The notes under the pieces: generated by a model
Seen by the model: the letters and a program-made list of their open reading frames with translations, nothing else
Databases searched by the model: none
Told to the model about the DNA's origin: nothing
Origin: Candidatus Heteroruminococcus faecigallinarum
Lineage (GTDB): Bacteria > Bacillota > Clostridia > Oscillospirales > Ruminococcaceae
Direction of reading: 5' to 3'
Assembly (NCBI GenBank): GCA_904387055.1
Contig: CAJFKV010000013.1
Coordinates: forward strand, 1-43,220
DNA length: 43,220 bases
Shown here: positions 31,923 to 41,161 of the stretch, piece by piece
Position numbering within the stretch: the stretch's first letter is position 1
How the letters are laid out: every line of letters begins with the position of its first letter
Program-made: the position numbers and the translations under genes

Positions 31923-32978
31923 ATGGCCGATCCTATCCGCCGCTCTCCGCCCCAGGAAGGGGAGAACCCGGCGGCGCGGCGGCAGCAGCGTCGCCGGCGC
32001 CGCCGGCAGAAGCTGGCCCACCTGTTTCTCTGCCTGGGCGTCAGCCTGGGCTGCCTGGTGATCCTGGTGCTGGGCGGGGCGGCGGTCATCAACTACGGCC
32101 CCTCGCCGGCGGCCCGGGACCTGTTTGTGGTTTCCATGATGGAGACCAGCGCCGCCAAGTTCCTGGCCACCCTGTATTTTTCCCCGGAGGAGATCCAGCA
32201 GATCCTGGAGGCCAACTCGGTCCAGGAGGTGACCGAGGTGACCGACGGCTCCCTGGTGAAGATCCCTTCCCAGGAGCAGGGGGAGGAGACGGGGGACCCC
32301 ATCGAGATTCATGAGGTAACCGGTTCCACCTACAAAGGAAAGATGATGATTGTAAAGGACCCCTCCCGGGTGTACCTGGCCACCCCGCCTGCCTTTGGGG
32401 CCGACGCGGCCGGCATGCGGGTGGAGGAGATGATGGCCCGGGACGGAGCGGTCGCCGGGACCAATGCCGGCGGCTTTGTAGACGAGGGAGGCGTGGGCAA
32501 CGGGGGCCAGCCCATTGGGCTGGTCATCTCCCAGGGGCAGTATCTGGCAGGAGATCGGAACGCCCCCACCTCCATCGCCGGCTTTGACCAGGACAACAAG
32601 CTGATCGTCGGCTACCTCACCGGCCAGGAAGCGGTGGACCTGGGCCTGCGGGATGCGGTCAGCTTTGGGCCGGTCCTGGTGGTGAACGGAAAACCGGCAC
32701 AGGTGGACGGCACCGGCGGAGGGCTCAACCCCCGCACGGCCATCGGCCAGCGGGCGGACGGCGCGGTGCTGCTGCTGGTGATTGACGGGCGCCAGCCCCA
32801 CAGCATCGGCGCCACCTATAAGGATGTCATCGACGTGATGGTGCAGTTCGGAGCGGTAAACGCCTGCAACATGGACGGAGGGTCCAGCTCCCTGATGTTC
32901 TACGAGGGGGAGCTGATTACCACCTGCGCGTCGCTTTACGGATCCCGCCAGCTGCCCAGCGCCTGGCTGGTCAAATAA
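31923..32978 (+). CDS. membrane-anchored phosphodiester glycosidase (NAGPA) domain protein
   Basis: 351 residues. A cytosolic stretch with a run of Arg (about 20-32) precedes one membrane helix (about 37-57). The external domain from about residue 130 matches the NAGPA-like family: MIVKDPSRVYLATPPAFG, AGTNAGGF, GNGGQPIGLVISQG, SFGPVLVVNGK, RTAIGQRADGAVLLLVIDGR and NMDGGSSS. Homologues cleave GlcNAc-phosphodiesters; bacterial members trim wall glycopolymers or protein sugars. ATG at 31923 is seven bases after GGAGGT; an ATG at 31908 overlaps that site. Confidence 0.9.
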   Translation: MADPIRRSPPQEGENPAARRQQRRRRRRQKLAHLFLCLGVSLGCLVILVLGGAAVINYGPSPAARDLFVVSMMETSAAKFLATLYFSPEEIQQILEANSVQEVTEVTDGSLVKIPSQEQGEETGDPIEIHEVTGSTYKGKMMIVKDPSRVYLATPPAFGADAAGMRVEEMMARDGAVAGTNAGGFVDEGGVGNGGQPIGLVISQGQYLAGDRNAPTSIAGFDQDNKLIVGYLTGQEAVDLGLRDAVSFGPVLVVNGKPAQVDGTGGGLNPRTAIGQRADGAVLLLVIDGRQPHSIGATYKDVIDVMVQFGAVNACNMDGGSSSLMFYEGELITTCASLYGSRQLPSAWLVK

Positions 32979-32990
32979 GGAGGAATGGGG

Positions 32991-34058
32991 ATGAAGCAAC
33001 CGAAAAAGCGGGGCGCCCCCCGTCAAAAGCTCCCCTTCCCGGTATTTTTTACCCTGTATCTGCTGGGGAGCCTGCTGGTGACGGCAGGGGCGCTCTTTGT
33101 CCTGTGGAATTTTTTGGACCAATATGAGCGCAATTCCCCCGACCGGATTGCCGCCACCGCCGCCCGGCAGGTGGCCGAGGGGGAGTATGCCCTCCTGTGG
33201 GAGAGCGAGCAGCTGGTTCCCAGCCGGTTCAACAGCCAGGAACGGCTGGAGCAGTGGCTGGCCTCGTCCCTGGAGGGGAAGGGGATTGCGTCCCGGAAGG
33301 AAGAGGAGGGCAGTTACCTCCTCACGGCGGACGGGGAGCCCTTTGCCCGGCTGACCATCCAGGCCCAGGGGAAGAAAAATCTCTTTGGCGGCCAGCCCCA
33401 CCAGATTACCCAGGTGGAGACAACCCTTCCCATGACCGAGACCTTTACCCTCACCGCCCCCGAAGAGGCCCAGATAACGGTAAACGGGGTAAGCCTCACC
33501 CAGGAGGACCGGGCGGGAGAGGCGTCCCCCCTGGCGGCCTACGACGGGCTGCCGGACGGGTACGAGCCGCCGCGGGTGCTCACCTATCGGATCGGCCCCC
33601 TGGCAGGGCCGCCCCAGATCAGCGCCCAGCTGGCGGAGGGAGAACCCTGCGCCGTAAAGGTGGAGGGGGACCAGGGGACGGTGACCGCCCCGGCGGGGGA
33701 GGAGCTGCAAGCCCAGATTGCCCCCCTGGCCCAGGAGGCCTCCCACCTGTATGCCCGCTACATCACCCAGGATGCCTCCTTTGACCAGTTGACCCCCTAT
33801 TTCCTCACCGGGACCAGCTACTATCAGCAGCTGTCCTCTTTCTACAACGGATGGTATATCTCCCACGATTCCTATGTGTTTGGCGAGACGGAGGTGACCC
33901 AGTTTCTGCTGTACAGCCCCGACCATCTTTCCTGCGACGTCACCTTTGACTACCAGGTGATCCAGGGCTCCAAGGTTCACGACTTCCCCTCCGCCTACAC
34001 CCTCTATTTCATCCGGACCCAAGGGGGATGGAAGATTGCCAACCTGGCCGTCCGCTGA
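32991..34058 (+). CDS. membrane-anchored extracytoplasmic protein of unknown function
   Basis: 355 residues, not recognised. Basic cytosolic start, one membrane helix (about 17-40), then a soluble exterior with an apparent NTF2-like beginning (RIAATAARQVAEGEYALLW), a central beta-domain (AQITVNGVSLTQEDRAGEA, PEGA-like), and an NTF2-like end (GTSYYQQLSSFYNGWYISH ... FIRTQGGWKIANLAVR). It starts 12 bases after the glycosidase gene stop and is last in the cluster, so it may serve that pathway. ATG at 32991 is seven bases after AAGGAGG; the ATG six bases upstream is too close. Confidence 0.8.
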   Translation: MKQPKKRGAPRQKLPFPVFFTLYLLGSLLVTAGALFVLWNFLDQYERNSPDRIAATAARQVAEGEYALLWESEQLVPSRFNSQERLEQWLASSLEGKGIASRKEEEGSYLLTADGEPFARLTIQAQGKKNLFGGQPHQITQVETTLPMTETFTLTAPEEAQITVNGVSLTQEDRAGEASPLAAYDGLPDGYEPPRVLTYRIGPLAGPPQISAQLAEGEPCAVKVEGDQGTVTAPAGEELQAQIAPLAQEASHLYARYITQDASFDQLTPYFLTGTSYYQQLSSFYNGWYISHDSYVFGETEVTQFLLYSPDHLSCDVTFDYQVIQGSKVHDFPSAYTLYFIRTQGGWKIANLAVR

Positions 34059-34145
34059 CCTTCTCCCGAGCGGGCCTTTTGTCTTCTTTGCAGAAGGCCC
34101 GCCCGCGTCAGCGTTGAGGAAAGTGGTTATTAGCAGGCCCGCACG

Positions 34146-34177
34146 GAAGAAGGCCGCCCCTGGGGGCGGCCTTCTTC
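34146..34177. terminator. terminator between the envelope cluster and rpoD
   Basis: A 15-bp stem (34146-34160 with 34163-34177) between converging genes. A second, 8-bp hairpin lies at 34071-34101. Confidence 0.7.
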
Positions 34178-34197
34178 GTATCAATCTGAAAAACCGA

Positions 34198-35274
34198 TTA
34201 CTCCAAGAAATCCTTCAGCTTCTTGCTGCGGCTGGGATGGCGCAGCTTCCGCAGGGCCTTGGCCTCAATCTGGCGGATCCGTTCCCGCGTCACATTAAAC
34301 TCCTTGCCAACCTCTTCCAGGGTGCGGCTGCGGCCGTCCTCCAGCCCGAAACGCAGCTTGAGAACCTTCTCCTCCCGGGGGGTCAGGGTGGAAAGCACCT
34401 CGCTCAGCTGCTCCTTCAGCAGGGTGTGGGAAGCCACTTCCGAGGGGGCGGGGGCGTCCTCGTCCTGGATGAAATCCCCCAGGTGGCTGTCCTCCTCCTC
34501 GCCGATGGGGGTCTCCAGGGAAACCGGCTCCTGGGCCACCCGCATAATCTCCCGCACCTTGTCCACCGGCATATCCAGCTCGGCGGCAATCTCCTCGGAG
34601 GTGGGCTCGTGGCCGTTCTTGTGGAGCAGCTGGCTGCTCACCTTCTTCACCTTGTTGATCGTCTCCACCATATGGACGGGGATCCGGATGGTGCGGGCCT
34701 GGTCGGCAATGGCCCGGGTGATGGCCTGCCGGATCCACCAGGTGGCGTAGGTAGAAAACTTGAACCCCTTGGTGTGGTCAAACTTCTCCACCGCCTTGAT
34801 GAGCCCCAGGTTGCCCTCCTGGATCAGGTCCAAAAACTGCATTCCCCGCCCCACATACCGCTTGGCAATGCTCACCACCAGCCGCAGGTTGGCCTCCGAC
34901 AGGCGCTTGCGGGCATAGGGGTCCCCTTCGGACATGCGGGTGGCCAGCTCGATCTCCTCTTCCGGCGTCAGCAGCGGCACCCGGCCAATCTCCTTCAGGT
35001 AGACCTTCACGGGATCGTCCACATTGATCCCCTCGCTGTAAAGGGCCGCTTCCAGATCCTCGCCCGAGCCTTTCTCGATGCTTACATCGGGGATGAAATC
35101 CTCCACCAGCTCGATGTTGTTGTTTTCCAAGGTGTCGTAGAGCTTGTCCATCTGCTCCACGTCATAATCCAGCTCCTCCAGGGCGTCGTTGATCTCCTTG
35201 GTGGTGAGCTTGCCCTTGGCCTTGCCCTGCTCGATCAGGTCCTTGATGATGGTTTTGCGATCCTGTCCTGCCAA
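34198..35274 (-). CDS. rpoD: primary RNA polymerase sigma factor (SigA/RpoD)
   Basis: 358 residues from the start chosen here. Order: region 1.1 ([20 protein letters not shown]), region 1.2 ([17 protein letters not shown]), region 2 ([32 protein letters not shown]), region 3, and region 4 ([15 protein letters not shown], then the helix-turn-helix [20 protein letters not shown]). All core motifs are intact. It is the housekeeping sigma factor matching the promoters in this window. TTG at 35274 lies eight bases after GGAGGG and gives the usual clostridial N-terminus; an ATG at 35346 overlaps the dnaG stop (ATGA) and would add 24 unconserved residues. Third gene of dgt-dnaG-rpoD. Confidence 0.93.
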   Translation of the reverse strand: MAGQDRKTIIKDLIEQGKAKGKLTTKEINDALEELDYDVEQMDKLYDTLENNNIELVEDFIPDVSIEKGSGEDLEAALYSEGINVDDPVKVYLKEIGRVPLLTPEEEIELATRMSEGDPYARKRLSEANLRLVVSIAKRYVGRGMQFLDLIQEGNLGLIKAVEKFDHTKGFKFSTYATWWIRQAITRAIADQARTIRIPVHMVETINKVKKVSSQLLHKNGHEPTSEEIAAELDMPVDKVREIMRVAQEPVSLETPIGEEEDSHLGDFIQDEDAPAPSEVASHTLLKEQLSEVLSTLTPREEKVLKLRFGLEDGRSRTLEEVGKEFNVTRERIRQIEAKALRKLRHPSRSKKLKDFLE

Positions 35275-35342
35275 ATCCAGTTCCCTCCATTGGGCGGCGC
35301 TGCCGCCTGGTCTTATGTTTTTTCCGGCGGGTTCTGCCGCCG

Positions 35343-37106
35343 TCATCGGTTCTGTTTGCGGGCCGCGATGGTGGAACGTATGTATTCGGCCCACTGTCCG
35401 TCGTCCATCTGGACGACCTCTTTTTCTTCTTTCACGCGGCCGTGCCGCAGGATGGCCTCGATGCAGTCATCCGCCTGGTCGGGGGTGACCGCTTCCGCCC
35501 CGGGGGAGTTGATCAGCCCCGCCAGCCGGGCGATGGCCCGGTCCTCCAGCTGGCCGGAGAGGGAGAGCAGATCCACGTCCAGACCCGCCTCCAGCCGGCT
35601 GCACACCGCCTGGTAGATGGACCGGTTCACCGTGGTCACAAACTCCTCCGGCCGGATCTTGGCCGCCACCTGGGGATAACAGTCCGGGTTGCGGACCAGC
35701 AGGGTAATCAGCTGCTCCTCCGCCCGGGCATAGACGATGTTCCGGGCCCGCTCCGGGTCCCCTTCCCGGCCGCCGCCGGGGGTATAGATCTTCAGTTCCC
35801 GGGCTTCCTTCTTGGCCTTGGTGCGGGCGCGGCGCTTGCGCTCCCCGTCGATCTGCAGGAGGATGGCGCCCTTCTCCACCCCCAGCTCCACCCCCAGGCG
35901 GGACGCATACACATCCCGCTCGATGGGGTTCTGGATCTCGGCCAAAAGGCCGGTCGCCTCCCGCAGAAAACCGATCCGCCCGTCCGCCTCCTCCAGGTTG
36001 TACCGGCTGCGGATGGCGTTCAGGCCATACTCGGTGGCATTGGCCGACTGGGCCAGCAGCATGTCAAACCGCTGGGAACCGTACTTCTTGATAAACTCGT
36101 CCGGGTCCTTGGCGCCCTGCACCACCAGCACCCGCACCTTCACCCCCAGGTCGTCAAAGAGGCCGATGGCCCGCTTGGCCGCCCGCTGGCCGGGATCGTC
36201 CGAATCGTAGGCCACCACCACCTCCTTGGTATACTGGGAGATCAGGCGGGCCTGCTCGGCCGTGAGGGCGGTGCCCAGGGTGGCCACCCCGTTGTCAAAG
36301 CCTCCCTGGTGAACGGCGATCACGTCCATATACCCCTCGCAGAGGATCAGCTCCCGCCGCTTGGTGGCCTTGGCAAAGTTCATGGCAAAGAGGTTGCGGC
36401 TCTTCTTAAAGACCGGCGTATCCGGGCTGTTCAGATACTTGGGGCCGCCTTCCTCCAGGGCACGGCCTCCAAAGCCCACCACCGACCCCTTGAGATCGAT
36501 GATGGGAAAGATGACCCGGTGGCGGAAGAGATCGTAGCAGCTTCCCCGTTTCCCCTTCACCACCAGCGCGCCGACCAGCATCTCCTCCTCGGTGTATCCC
36601 TTGCTCCGCAGGTGGTCCCGCAGGCTGTCCCAGCTTTGGGGGGCGTAGCCCAGGCCGAACCGCTTGATGGTGTTGTCCGACAGGCCCCGCCTGCGCAGGT
36701 AGGAAAGGCCCACATTGCCCGCCGGGGAGTTGAGCCGGTCGTAGAAGAAATGGGCGGCCGCCCGGTTCATCTCCAGGATACGGGTCCGCAGCCTGGCGGC
36801 CCGGTCGTCGGTACCGTCGTCCGGCACCGTCATCCCCGCCCGCTGGGCCAGAACCTTGACCGCCTCCACATAGTCCAGGTTCTCGATCTTCCGGATAAAG
36901 GTGATGGCGTCCCCTCCTGCCCCGCAGCCGAAGCAGTAAAAGGACTGGTTCTCCGGGTAGACGGTGAAGGAGGGGCTCTTTTCCGAATGGAAGGGGCACA
37001 GGCCGGTGAGGTTCCGGCCCCGCCGCTTCAGCTGCACATAGGAGGAGATGACCTGCTCAATATCCGTTCGGTATTTCAGTTCTTGAATAAAGCTCTCTGG
37101 AATCAA
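35343..37106 (-). CDS. dnaG: DNA primase
   Basis: 587 residues. N-terminal CHC2 zinc domain (Cys37, His40, Cys58, Cys61), catalytic core, Toprim domain ([17 protein letters not shown] and [11 protein letters not shown]), and a C-terminal helicase-binding part. It makes the RNA primers for replication. The start codon is TTG at 37106, six bases after GGGGGAG. It follows dgt by 27 bases and its end may overlap rpoD, depending on the rpoD start. Confidence 0.96.
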   Translation of the reverse strand: MIPESFIQELKYRTDIEQVISSYVQLKRRGRNLTGLCPFHSEKSPSFTVYPENQSFYCFGCGAGGDAITFIRKIENLDYVEAVKVLAQRAGMTVPDDGTDDRAARLRTRILEMNRAAAHFFYDRLNSPAGNVGLSYLRRRGLSDNTIKRFGLGYAPQSWDSLRDHLRSKGYTEEEMLVGALVVKGKRGSCYDLFRHRVIFPIIDLKGSVVGFGGRALEEGGPKYLNSPDTPVFKKSRNLFAMNFAKATKRRELILCEGYMDVIAVHQGGFDNGVATLGTALTAEQARLISQYTKEVVVAYDSDDPGQRAAKRAIGLFDDLGVKVRVLVVQGAKDPDEFIKKYGSQRFDMLLAQSANATEYGLNAIRSRYNLEEADGRIGFLREATGLLAEIQNPIERDVYASRLGVELGVEKGAILLQIDGERKRRARTKAKKEARELKIYTPGGGREGDPERARNIVYARAEEQLITLLVRNPDCYPQVAAKIRPEEFVTTVNRSIYQAVCSRLEAGLDVDLLSLSGQLEDRAIARLAGLINSPGAEAVTPDQADDCIEAILRHGRVKEEKEVVQMDDGQWAEYIRSTIAARKQNR

Positions 37107-37133
37107 GCGCTCTCCCCCTTTCCCCTGTGCTTG

Positions 37134-38135
37134 TTACAATCCCCAGGACTTGGGGATGAAGATTTCCTCAAAGGCGGCCACACAGAACCGGTCGCTCATG
37201 CCGGATATGTAGTCGCAGACGGCCCGGTCCAGCCCCTCCTGGTCGGCAATGGCCTGGTATTCCTCCGGCATCCGCTGGGGATGGTCGCTGAAAAACCGGT
37301 ACAGCTCCCCGATGATGGCCTTGGCCTTGACCTCCTCCCCCTTGGCCACCGGATTGGTGTACACCTGGTCGAAGAGAAAGTCCCGCAGCTGCTTGTAACA
37401 GGCTTCCACCGGGGGCGACATGGCGATTGCCCGGTCGCTGCTGCTGTCGATGACCGAGGCGATCATGGCGGTAATCCGCTGGGACTTGGTATACCCCAGG
37501 GTGTACTTTACCTCCCAGGGCAGATCCCCTTCGGACAGGATGCCCGCCCGCACCGCGTCGTCAATGTCGTGGTTCATATAGGCGATCTTGTCCGCCAGGC
37601 GGACCACCTGCCCCTCCAGGGTGGCGGCGGGCTTCCCCCCGTAGGAATGGTGGAGGATGCCGTCCCGCACCTCCCAGGTGAGGTTGAGGCCCTTGCCGCC
37701 CCGCTCCAGCCGCTCCACCACCCGCACGCTCTGGACGCTGTGGGAGTAACCGGCGGGGGACAGCTGGTTGAGCATCGATTCCCCTGCGTGGCCGAAGGGG
37801 GTATGTCCCAGATCGTGCCCCATGGCGATGGCCTCGATCAGGTCCTCGTTGAGGCGCAGGGCCCGGCCGATGGTGCGGGCGATCTGGTTGACCTCCAGGG
37901 TGTGGGTAAGGCGGGTCCGGTAGTGGTCCCCCTCCGGAGAAAGGAACACCTGGGTCTTGTGCATCAGCCGGCGGTAGGCGTTGCAGTGGATAATCCGGTC
38001 CCGGTCCCGCTGGTAGCAGGTGCGGATGGGGCACTCCTCCAGGGGAAGGTCCCGTCCCCGGCTGCGCTCCGAGAGGGCCGCCCCCGGGGAAAGGGTCAGC
38101 CGCTCCAGCTCCTGGGTCCGCTCGCGAATGGTCAA
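37134..38135 (-). CDS. dgt: dGTP triphosphohydrolase-like HD protein
   Basis: 333 residues. HD-domain dNTPase of the deoxyguanosinetriphosphate triphosphohydrolase-like group: YRRLMHKTQVF, HYRTRLTHTLEVNQIARTIGR, the metal site GHDLGHTPFGHAGE and the later MNHDIDDAVRAG. It hydrolyses dNTPs to nucleosides and triphosphate. Of the in-frame starts GTG 38144, TTG 38141 and TTG 38135, the last is eight bases after GGGAGG and gives the normal N-terminus (MTIRERTQ). First gene of the operon with dnaG and rpoD, an arrangement common in clostridia. Confidence 0.92.
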   Translation of the reverse strand: MTIRERTQELERLTLSPGAALSERSRGRDLPLEECPIRTCYQRDRDRIIHCNAYRRLMHKTQVFLSPEGDHYRTRLTHTLEVNQIARTIGRALRLNEDLIEAIAMGHDLGHTPFGHAGESMLNQLSPAGYSHSVQSVRVVERLERGGKGLNLTWEVRDGILHHSYGGKPAATLEGQVVRLADKIAYMNHDIDDAVRAGILSEGDLPWEVKYTLGYTKSQRITAMIASVIDSSSDRAIAMSPPVEACYKQLRDFLFDQVYTNPVAKGEEVKAKAIIGELYRFFSDHPQRMPEEYQAIADQEGLDRAVCDYISGMSDRFCVAAFEEIFIPKSWGL

Positions 38136-38287
38136 TGGCAACACCTCCCAACGGGTTCCGGAACAATCCGCTTCAATAATAATATACCGCTTGTGTGAGA
38201 AAATTCCTTCCTCTCGTCAAAATTTTCTTGCAAAAGCAAAACTCCCCCCTCCCCGACCGGTTTCGACAAGGATGGGGCTTCTTCTCC

Positions 38288-38920
38288 CTACTGGGGAAAG
38301 GGGGCGTAGAGGGTCTCCAGCCGGTCGGGGATCACCGTCCCGCTGGACAGCTCCTCCAGCTCCCGGCCCAGGGGCTCCACCTGGTCCGCCTTCACCAGCA
38401 GCTCCATGGTGACCAGGTCGGCAAACTGGGCGTCCACCGTCTGCACCTGGTACCGGGGCAGCATGTAGCTCACCTTGCCGTAGAGCCCATAGGGAAAGAC
38501 CAGCCGCAGGCGGGTGCAGAAGGTCATCTCCACCACCTGGGCCGCCTGGATGGCGATCCGCGCCCCCTGGGCGTAGGCCCGGGTGAGCCCCCCTGTCCCC
38601 AGCAGCGTCCCGCCAAAGTACCGGGTCACCACAATGGCCACGTCCACCAGGCCGCTTCCCCGCAGCACGTCCAGGGCAGGCTTGCCGGCGGTGCCGGAAG
38701 GCTCCCCGTCGTCGGAAAAGCGGGTCAGCCCGCCCTCCCGCAGGGTGTACACATAGACATTGTGGGTCGCCTCCCGGTGAAGCTCCCGCCGGGCCTCCAG
38801 AAAGGCCAGGGCCTCCTCCTCGGTAGACACCGGGGCGATGGCGCCGATGAACCGGGAACGCTTCTCCACAAACTGATCCTCCGCAAAGGCGGCGATGGTG
38901 CGATAATCCGCGCAGGCCAT
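38288..38920 (-). CDS. yigZ: YigZ/IMPACT family protein
   Basis: 210 residues. UPF0029/IMPACT fold: FVEKRSRFIGAIAPVSTEEEA, ATHNVYVYTLREG, the strongly conserved SDDGEPSGTAGKPALDVL (about 69-86) and VVTRYFGGTLLGTGGLTRAY, followed by the YigZ C-terminal ferredoxin-like domain. Its biochemical role is not settled; IMPACT relatives bind translation-stress factors. AAAAAAGGAGG precedes the ATG. Confidence 0.92.
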   Translation of the reverse strand: MACADYRTIAAFAEDQFVEKRSRFIGAIAPVSTEEEALAFLEARRELHREATHNVYVYTLREGGLTRFSDDGEPSGTAGKPALDVLRGSGLVDVAIVVTRYFGGTLLGTGGLTRAYAQGARIAIQAAQVVEMTFCTRLRLVFPYGLYGKVSYMLPRYQVQTVDAQFADLVTMELLVKADQVEPLGRELEELSSGTVIPDRLETLYAPFPQ

Positions 38921-38954
38921 GGGGCGTCCTCCTTTTTTACCGGGAATGAACGTA

Positions 38955-38979
38955 GGGGCGGCACCGCAGGTGCCGCCCC
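38955..38979. repeat. perfect 11-bp hairpin with 3-base loop
   Basis: Arms 38955-38965 and 38969-38979 with loop GCA, between yigZ and rpmE. No U run follows. It has the same build (perfect GC arms, 3-base loop) as the hairpins in the repeat at 42.9-43.2 kb. Confidence 0.5.
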
Positions 38980-38994
38980 CAAAGGTGGTGTCGA

Positions 38995-39201
38995 CTACTT
39001 CTTATCCAGACCAAACCGCTTGTTGAAGCGATCCACGCGACCGCCGCTGTCCACCAGCTTCTGACGGCCGGTAAAGAAGGGATGGCACTTGGAGCAGATT
39101 TCCACCCGGATCTCCTTCTTGGTGGAGCCGGTGGGGAACTCAGCGCCGCAGGCACACCGGATCACCGCGGGGCCATAGTTGGGATGAATACCTTCCTTCA
39201 T
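38995..39201 (-). CDS. rpmE: ribosomal protein L31 (zinc-binding type)
   Basis: 68 residues, complete L31 of the 50S subunit: [19 protein letters not shown] at the start, [27 protein letters not shown] at the end with no gap. Cys in RCACG and ICSKC make this the zinc-binding (C+) form. ATG at 39201 gives the family start; a further ATG four codons upstream is not used by homologues. Confidence 0.96.
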   Translation of the reverse strand: MKEGIHPNYGPAVIRCACGAEFPTGSTKKEIRVEICSKCHPFFTGRQKLVDSGGRVDRFNKRFGLDKK

Positions 39202-39266
39202 GGTATTGTTCACCTCGTTTCAGGGAGATTACGTTTGCCGTAGCAATGTTAAACGGTTACCGTAAT

Positions 39267-39295
39267 ATATTATCACACCTTTTGGCAAATAGCAA
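39267..39295 (-). promoter_or_regulatory. promoter of rpmE
   Basis: Read on the minus strand: TTGCTA (39295-39290), 17-base spacer, TAATAT (39272-39267). Confidence 0.65.
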
Positions 39296-39312
39296 GTGGT
39301 TTCTCGGGTTTT

Positions 39313-41028
39313 TTACAGACCAAGCAGCCCCTTGACGGCGGCGGACAGCTCCTCGTACCCGCCCTGGGCGGCAGCCCGGCTTTCTCCCCGCAGGGAGTAG
39401 TACACCTTCAGCTTGGGCTCGGTGCCGGAGGGGCGGACAATCACCGTCCCGATCCCGGCAATCCCCAGCTCCAGCACGTTGGACCGGGGGAGATCGATGG
39501 GGCTGGACGCCCCGTCGGCCGCGGTGCGCCGGGAGGTCTGGTAATCGGCCACATACTCCACCGGCCGGCCGGCCAGCTCCTTGGGCGGGGCCTGGCGCAG
39601 CTGATCCATAATGGCCGCCATCTTCTTCATGCCGTCCGCCCCGGCAAAGGCGAAACTCTCCACCTTGTTGAGGTAGGTGCCGTACTGGGCGTACAGATCG
39701 TCCAGGGCATCCCCCAGGGTCTTCCCCTGGCCCTTGTACCAGGCCGCCATCTCGCAGATGAGGACCGAGGCGTCCACCCCGTCCTTATCCCGCACATAGC
39801 CGCCGCTCAGGTAGCCGTAGCTCTCCTCAAAGCCCAGGATGAACCGGTCCCGCTCCCATTTTTCCTCCAGCTGGCGGATCACCTCGCCGATGTACTTGAA
39901 CCCGGTGAGGACCGGGATGACCTCCACCCCGTAATGAGCAGCCACCGCGTCCACCATGTTGGTGGTGACAATCGACCGGACCACCACCGGCCGGTCGGGC
40001 ATGGTGCCGTTTGCCTGGCGGGAATGGGCGATGTAGTCCAGCAGCAGCACCCCCATCTCGTTGCCGCTGATGAGGCGGGGCTCGCCCTTGCTGTCCAGGA
40101 CGGCCGCCCCCACCCGGTCACAGTCCGGGTCGGTGGCCAACATCAGGTCGGCACCCAACTCCTTGCAGAGGGCCAGGCCCTTCTCCATGGCCTGGAGCAC
40201 CTCCGGGTTGGGATAGGGACAGGTGGGGAAGTTGCCGTCCGGCCATTCCTGCTGGGGAACCACCGTCAGGTCCCGGACCCCCGCATCCCGCAGGGCGGTG
40301 GTGACACACCGGCGGCCCGCGCCGTTGAGGGGGCTGTACACCAGCTTGAAGGCACAGTCCTGGTACACGGTGGGGTTAAGGCGCTCCTTCAGAACCCGGG
40401 CGATGTAGCTGTCCACCAGGTCCTCAGTGATGTACTGGATCATGCCGCAGGCAAGGCCCGCCTGGAAATCCATGTACTGAACCCCGTCAAACAGATCCAC
40501 CTGGTTCACCTGCTCCAGCACCTGGGCGGAGGCCTCCACCGACAGCTGGCACCCGTTCCCGTCATAGGCTTTGTAGCCGTTGTAGGCGGCGGGGTTGTGG
40601 CTGGCGGTAACCACCACGCCTCCCTGGCAGCCCAGCACCCGGATGGCGTAGGAGAGGGACGGGGTGGGCATCAATTCCCGATAGATGTGAACCCGCACCC
40701 CGTTGGCCGCCATGACGCAGGCCGTCTCCATGGCAAACAGCTCCGACTTGATCCGGCTGTCACAGGCGATGGCCACCGAAGGGGCGGCGCTCTGCCCCTT
40801 CAAATACTGGGCATAGCCCTGGGTGGCCCGGCGAACGGTGTAAATATTCATCCGGTTGGTCCCGGCGCCGATGATTCCCCGCAGGCCGGCGGTGCCAAAC
40901 TCCAGATCCCGGTAAAACCGGTCGTAGATCTCGTCCTCCTTGCCTGCAATCTCTTCCAGCTCCCGGGTCAGGTCCGGGTCGGCCAGCGGCTGGCTTCTCC
41001 ACCGCTGGTACAGTTCCATTTCTCTCAT
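39313..41028 (-). CDS. phosphoglucomutase/phosphomannomutase (alpha-D-phosphohexomutase)
   Basis: 571 residues, the usual length of the PgcA-type clostridial enzymes. Domains: DLEFGTAGLRGIIG near the start, the phosphoserine loop TASHNPAAYNGYK, the metal loop DPDCDRVG, the sugar-binding GFEESYGYLSG and the C-terminal phosphate site RPSGTEPKLKVY. All four active-site loops are present. It interconverts hexose 1- and 6-phosphates for nucleotide-sugar and polysaccharide synthesis. ATG at 41028 follows AAAGGGGG. Confidence 0.95.
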   Translation of the reverse strand: MREMELYQRWRSQPLADPDLTRELEEIAGKEDEIYDRFYRDLEFGTAGLRGIIGAGTNRMNIYTVRRATQGYAQYLKGQSAAPSVAIACDSRIKSELFAMETACVMAANGVRVHIYRELMPTPSLSYAIRVLGCQGGVVVTASHNPAAYNGYKAYDGNGCQLSVEASAQVLEQVNQVDLFDGVQYMDFQAGLACGMIQYITEDLVDSYIARVLKERLNPTVYQDCAFKLVYSPLNGAGRRCVTTALRDAGVRDLTVVPQQEWPDGNFPTCPYPNPEVLQAMEKGLALCKELGADLMLATDPDCDRVGAAVLDSKGEPRLISGNEMGVLLLDYIAHSRQANGTMPDRPVVVRSIVTTNMVDAVAAHYGVEVIPVLTGFKYIGEVIRQLEEKWERDRFILGFEESYGYLSGGYVRDKDGVDASVLICEMAAWYKGQGKTLGDALDDLYAQYGTYLNKVESFAFAGADGMKKMAAIMDQLRQAPPKELAGRPVEYVADYQTSRRTAADGASSPIDLPRSNVLELGIAGIGTVIVRPSGTEPKLKVYYSLRGESRAAAQGGYEELSAAVKGLLGL

Positions 41029-41084
41029 GGTTGGTACCCCCTTTATACAGTCCGGCGCCGCCGGGATCGTGCGTTTCCCCACCC

Positions 41085-41113
41085 ATCATAATCCATGGGG
41101 GCGGAATTGTCAA
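41085..41113 (-). promoter_or_regulatory. promoter of the phosphohexomutase gene
   Basis: Read on the minus strand: TTGACA (41113-41108), 17-base spacer, TATGAT (41090-41085). Confidence 0.8.
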
Positions 41114-41161
41114 TCAAAGGAAGCGCTGCGGCCTTTTTTCCCCTGGCTTCCCGTTTTTTCC

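Noticed and set aside
29403-34184. A very long minus-strand open frame (about 1,590 codons) opposite the envelope cluster
   Set aside because: It is antisense to four well-supported genes and has Gly/Pro/His-rich composition typical of reverse-frame translation of GC-rich codons; no domain is visible.
34198-38135. dgt-dnaG-rpoD as a novel operon
   Set aside because: This is a familiar clostridial version of the macromolecular synthesis operon.
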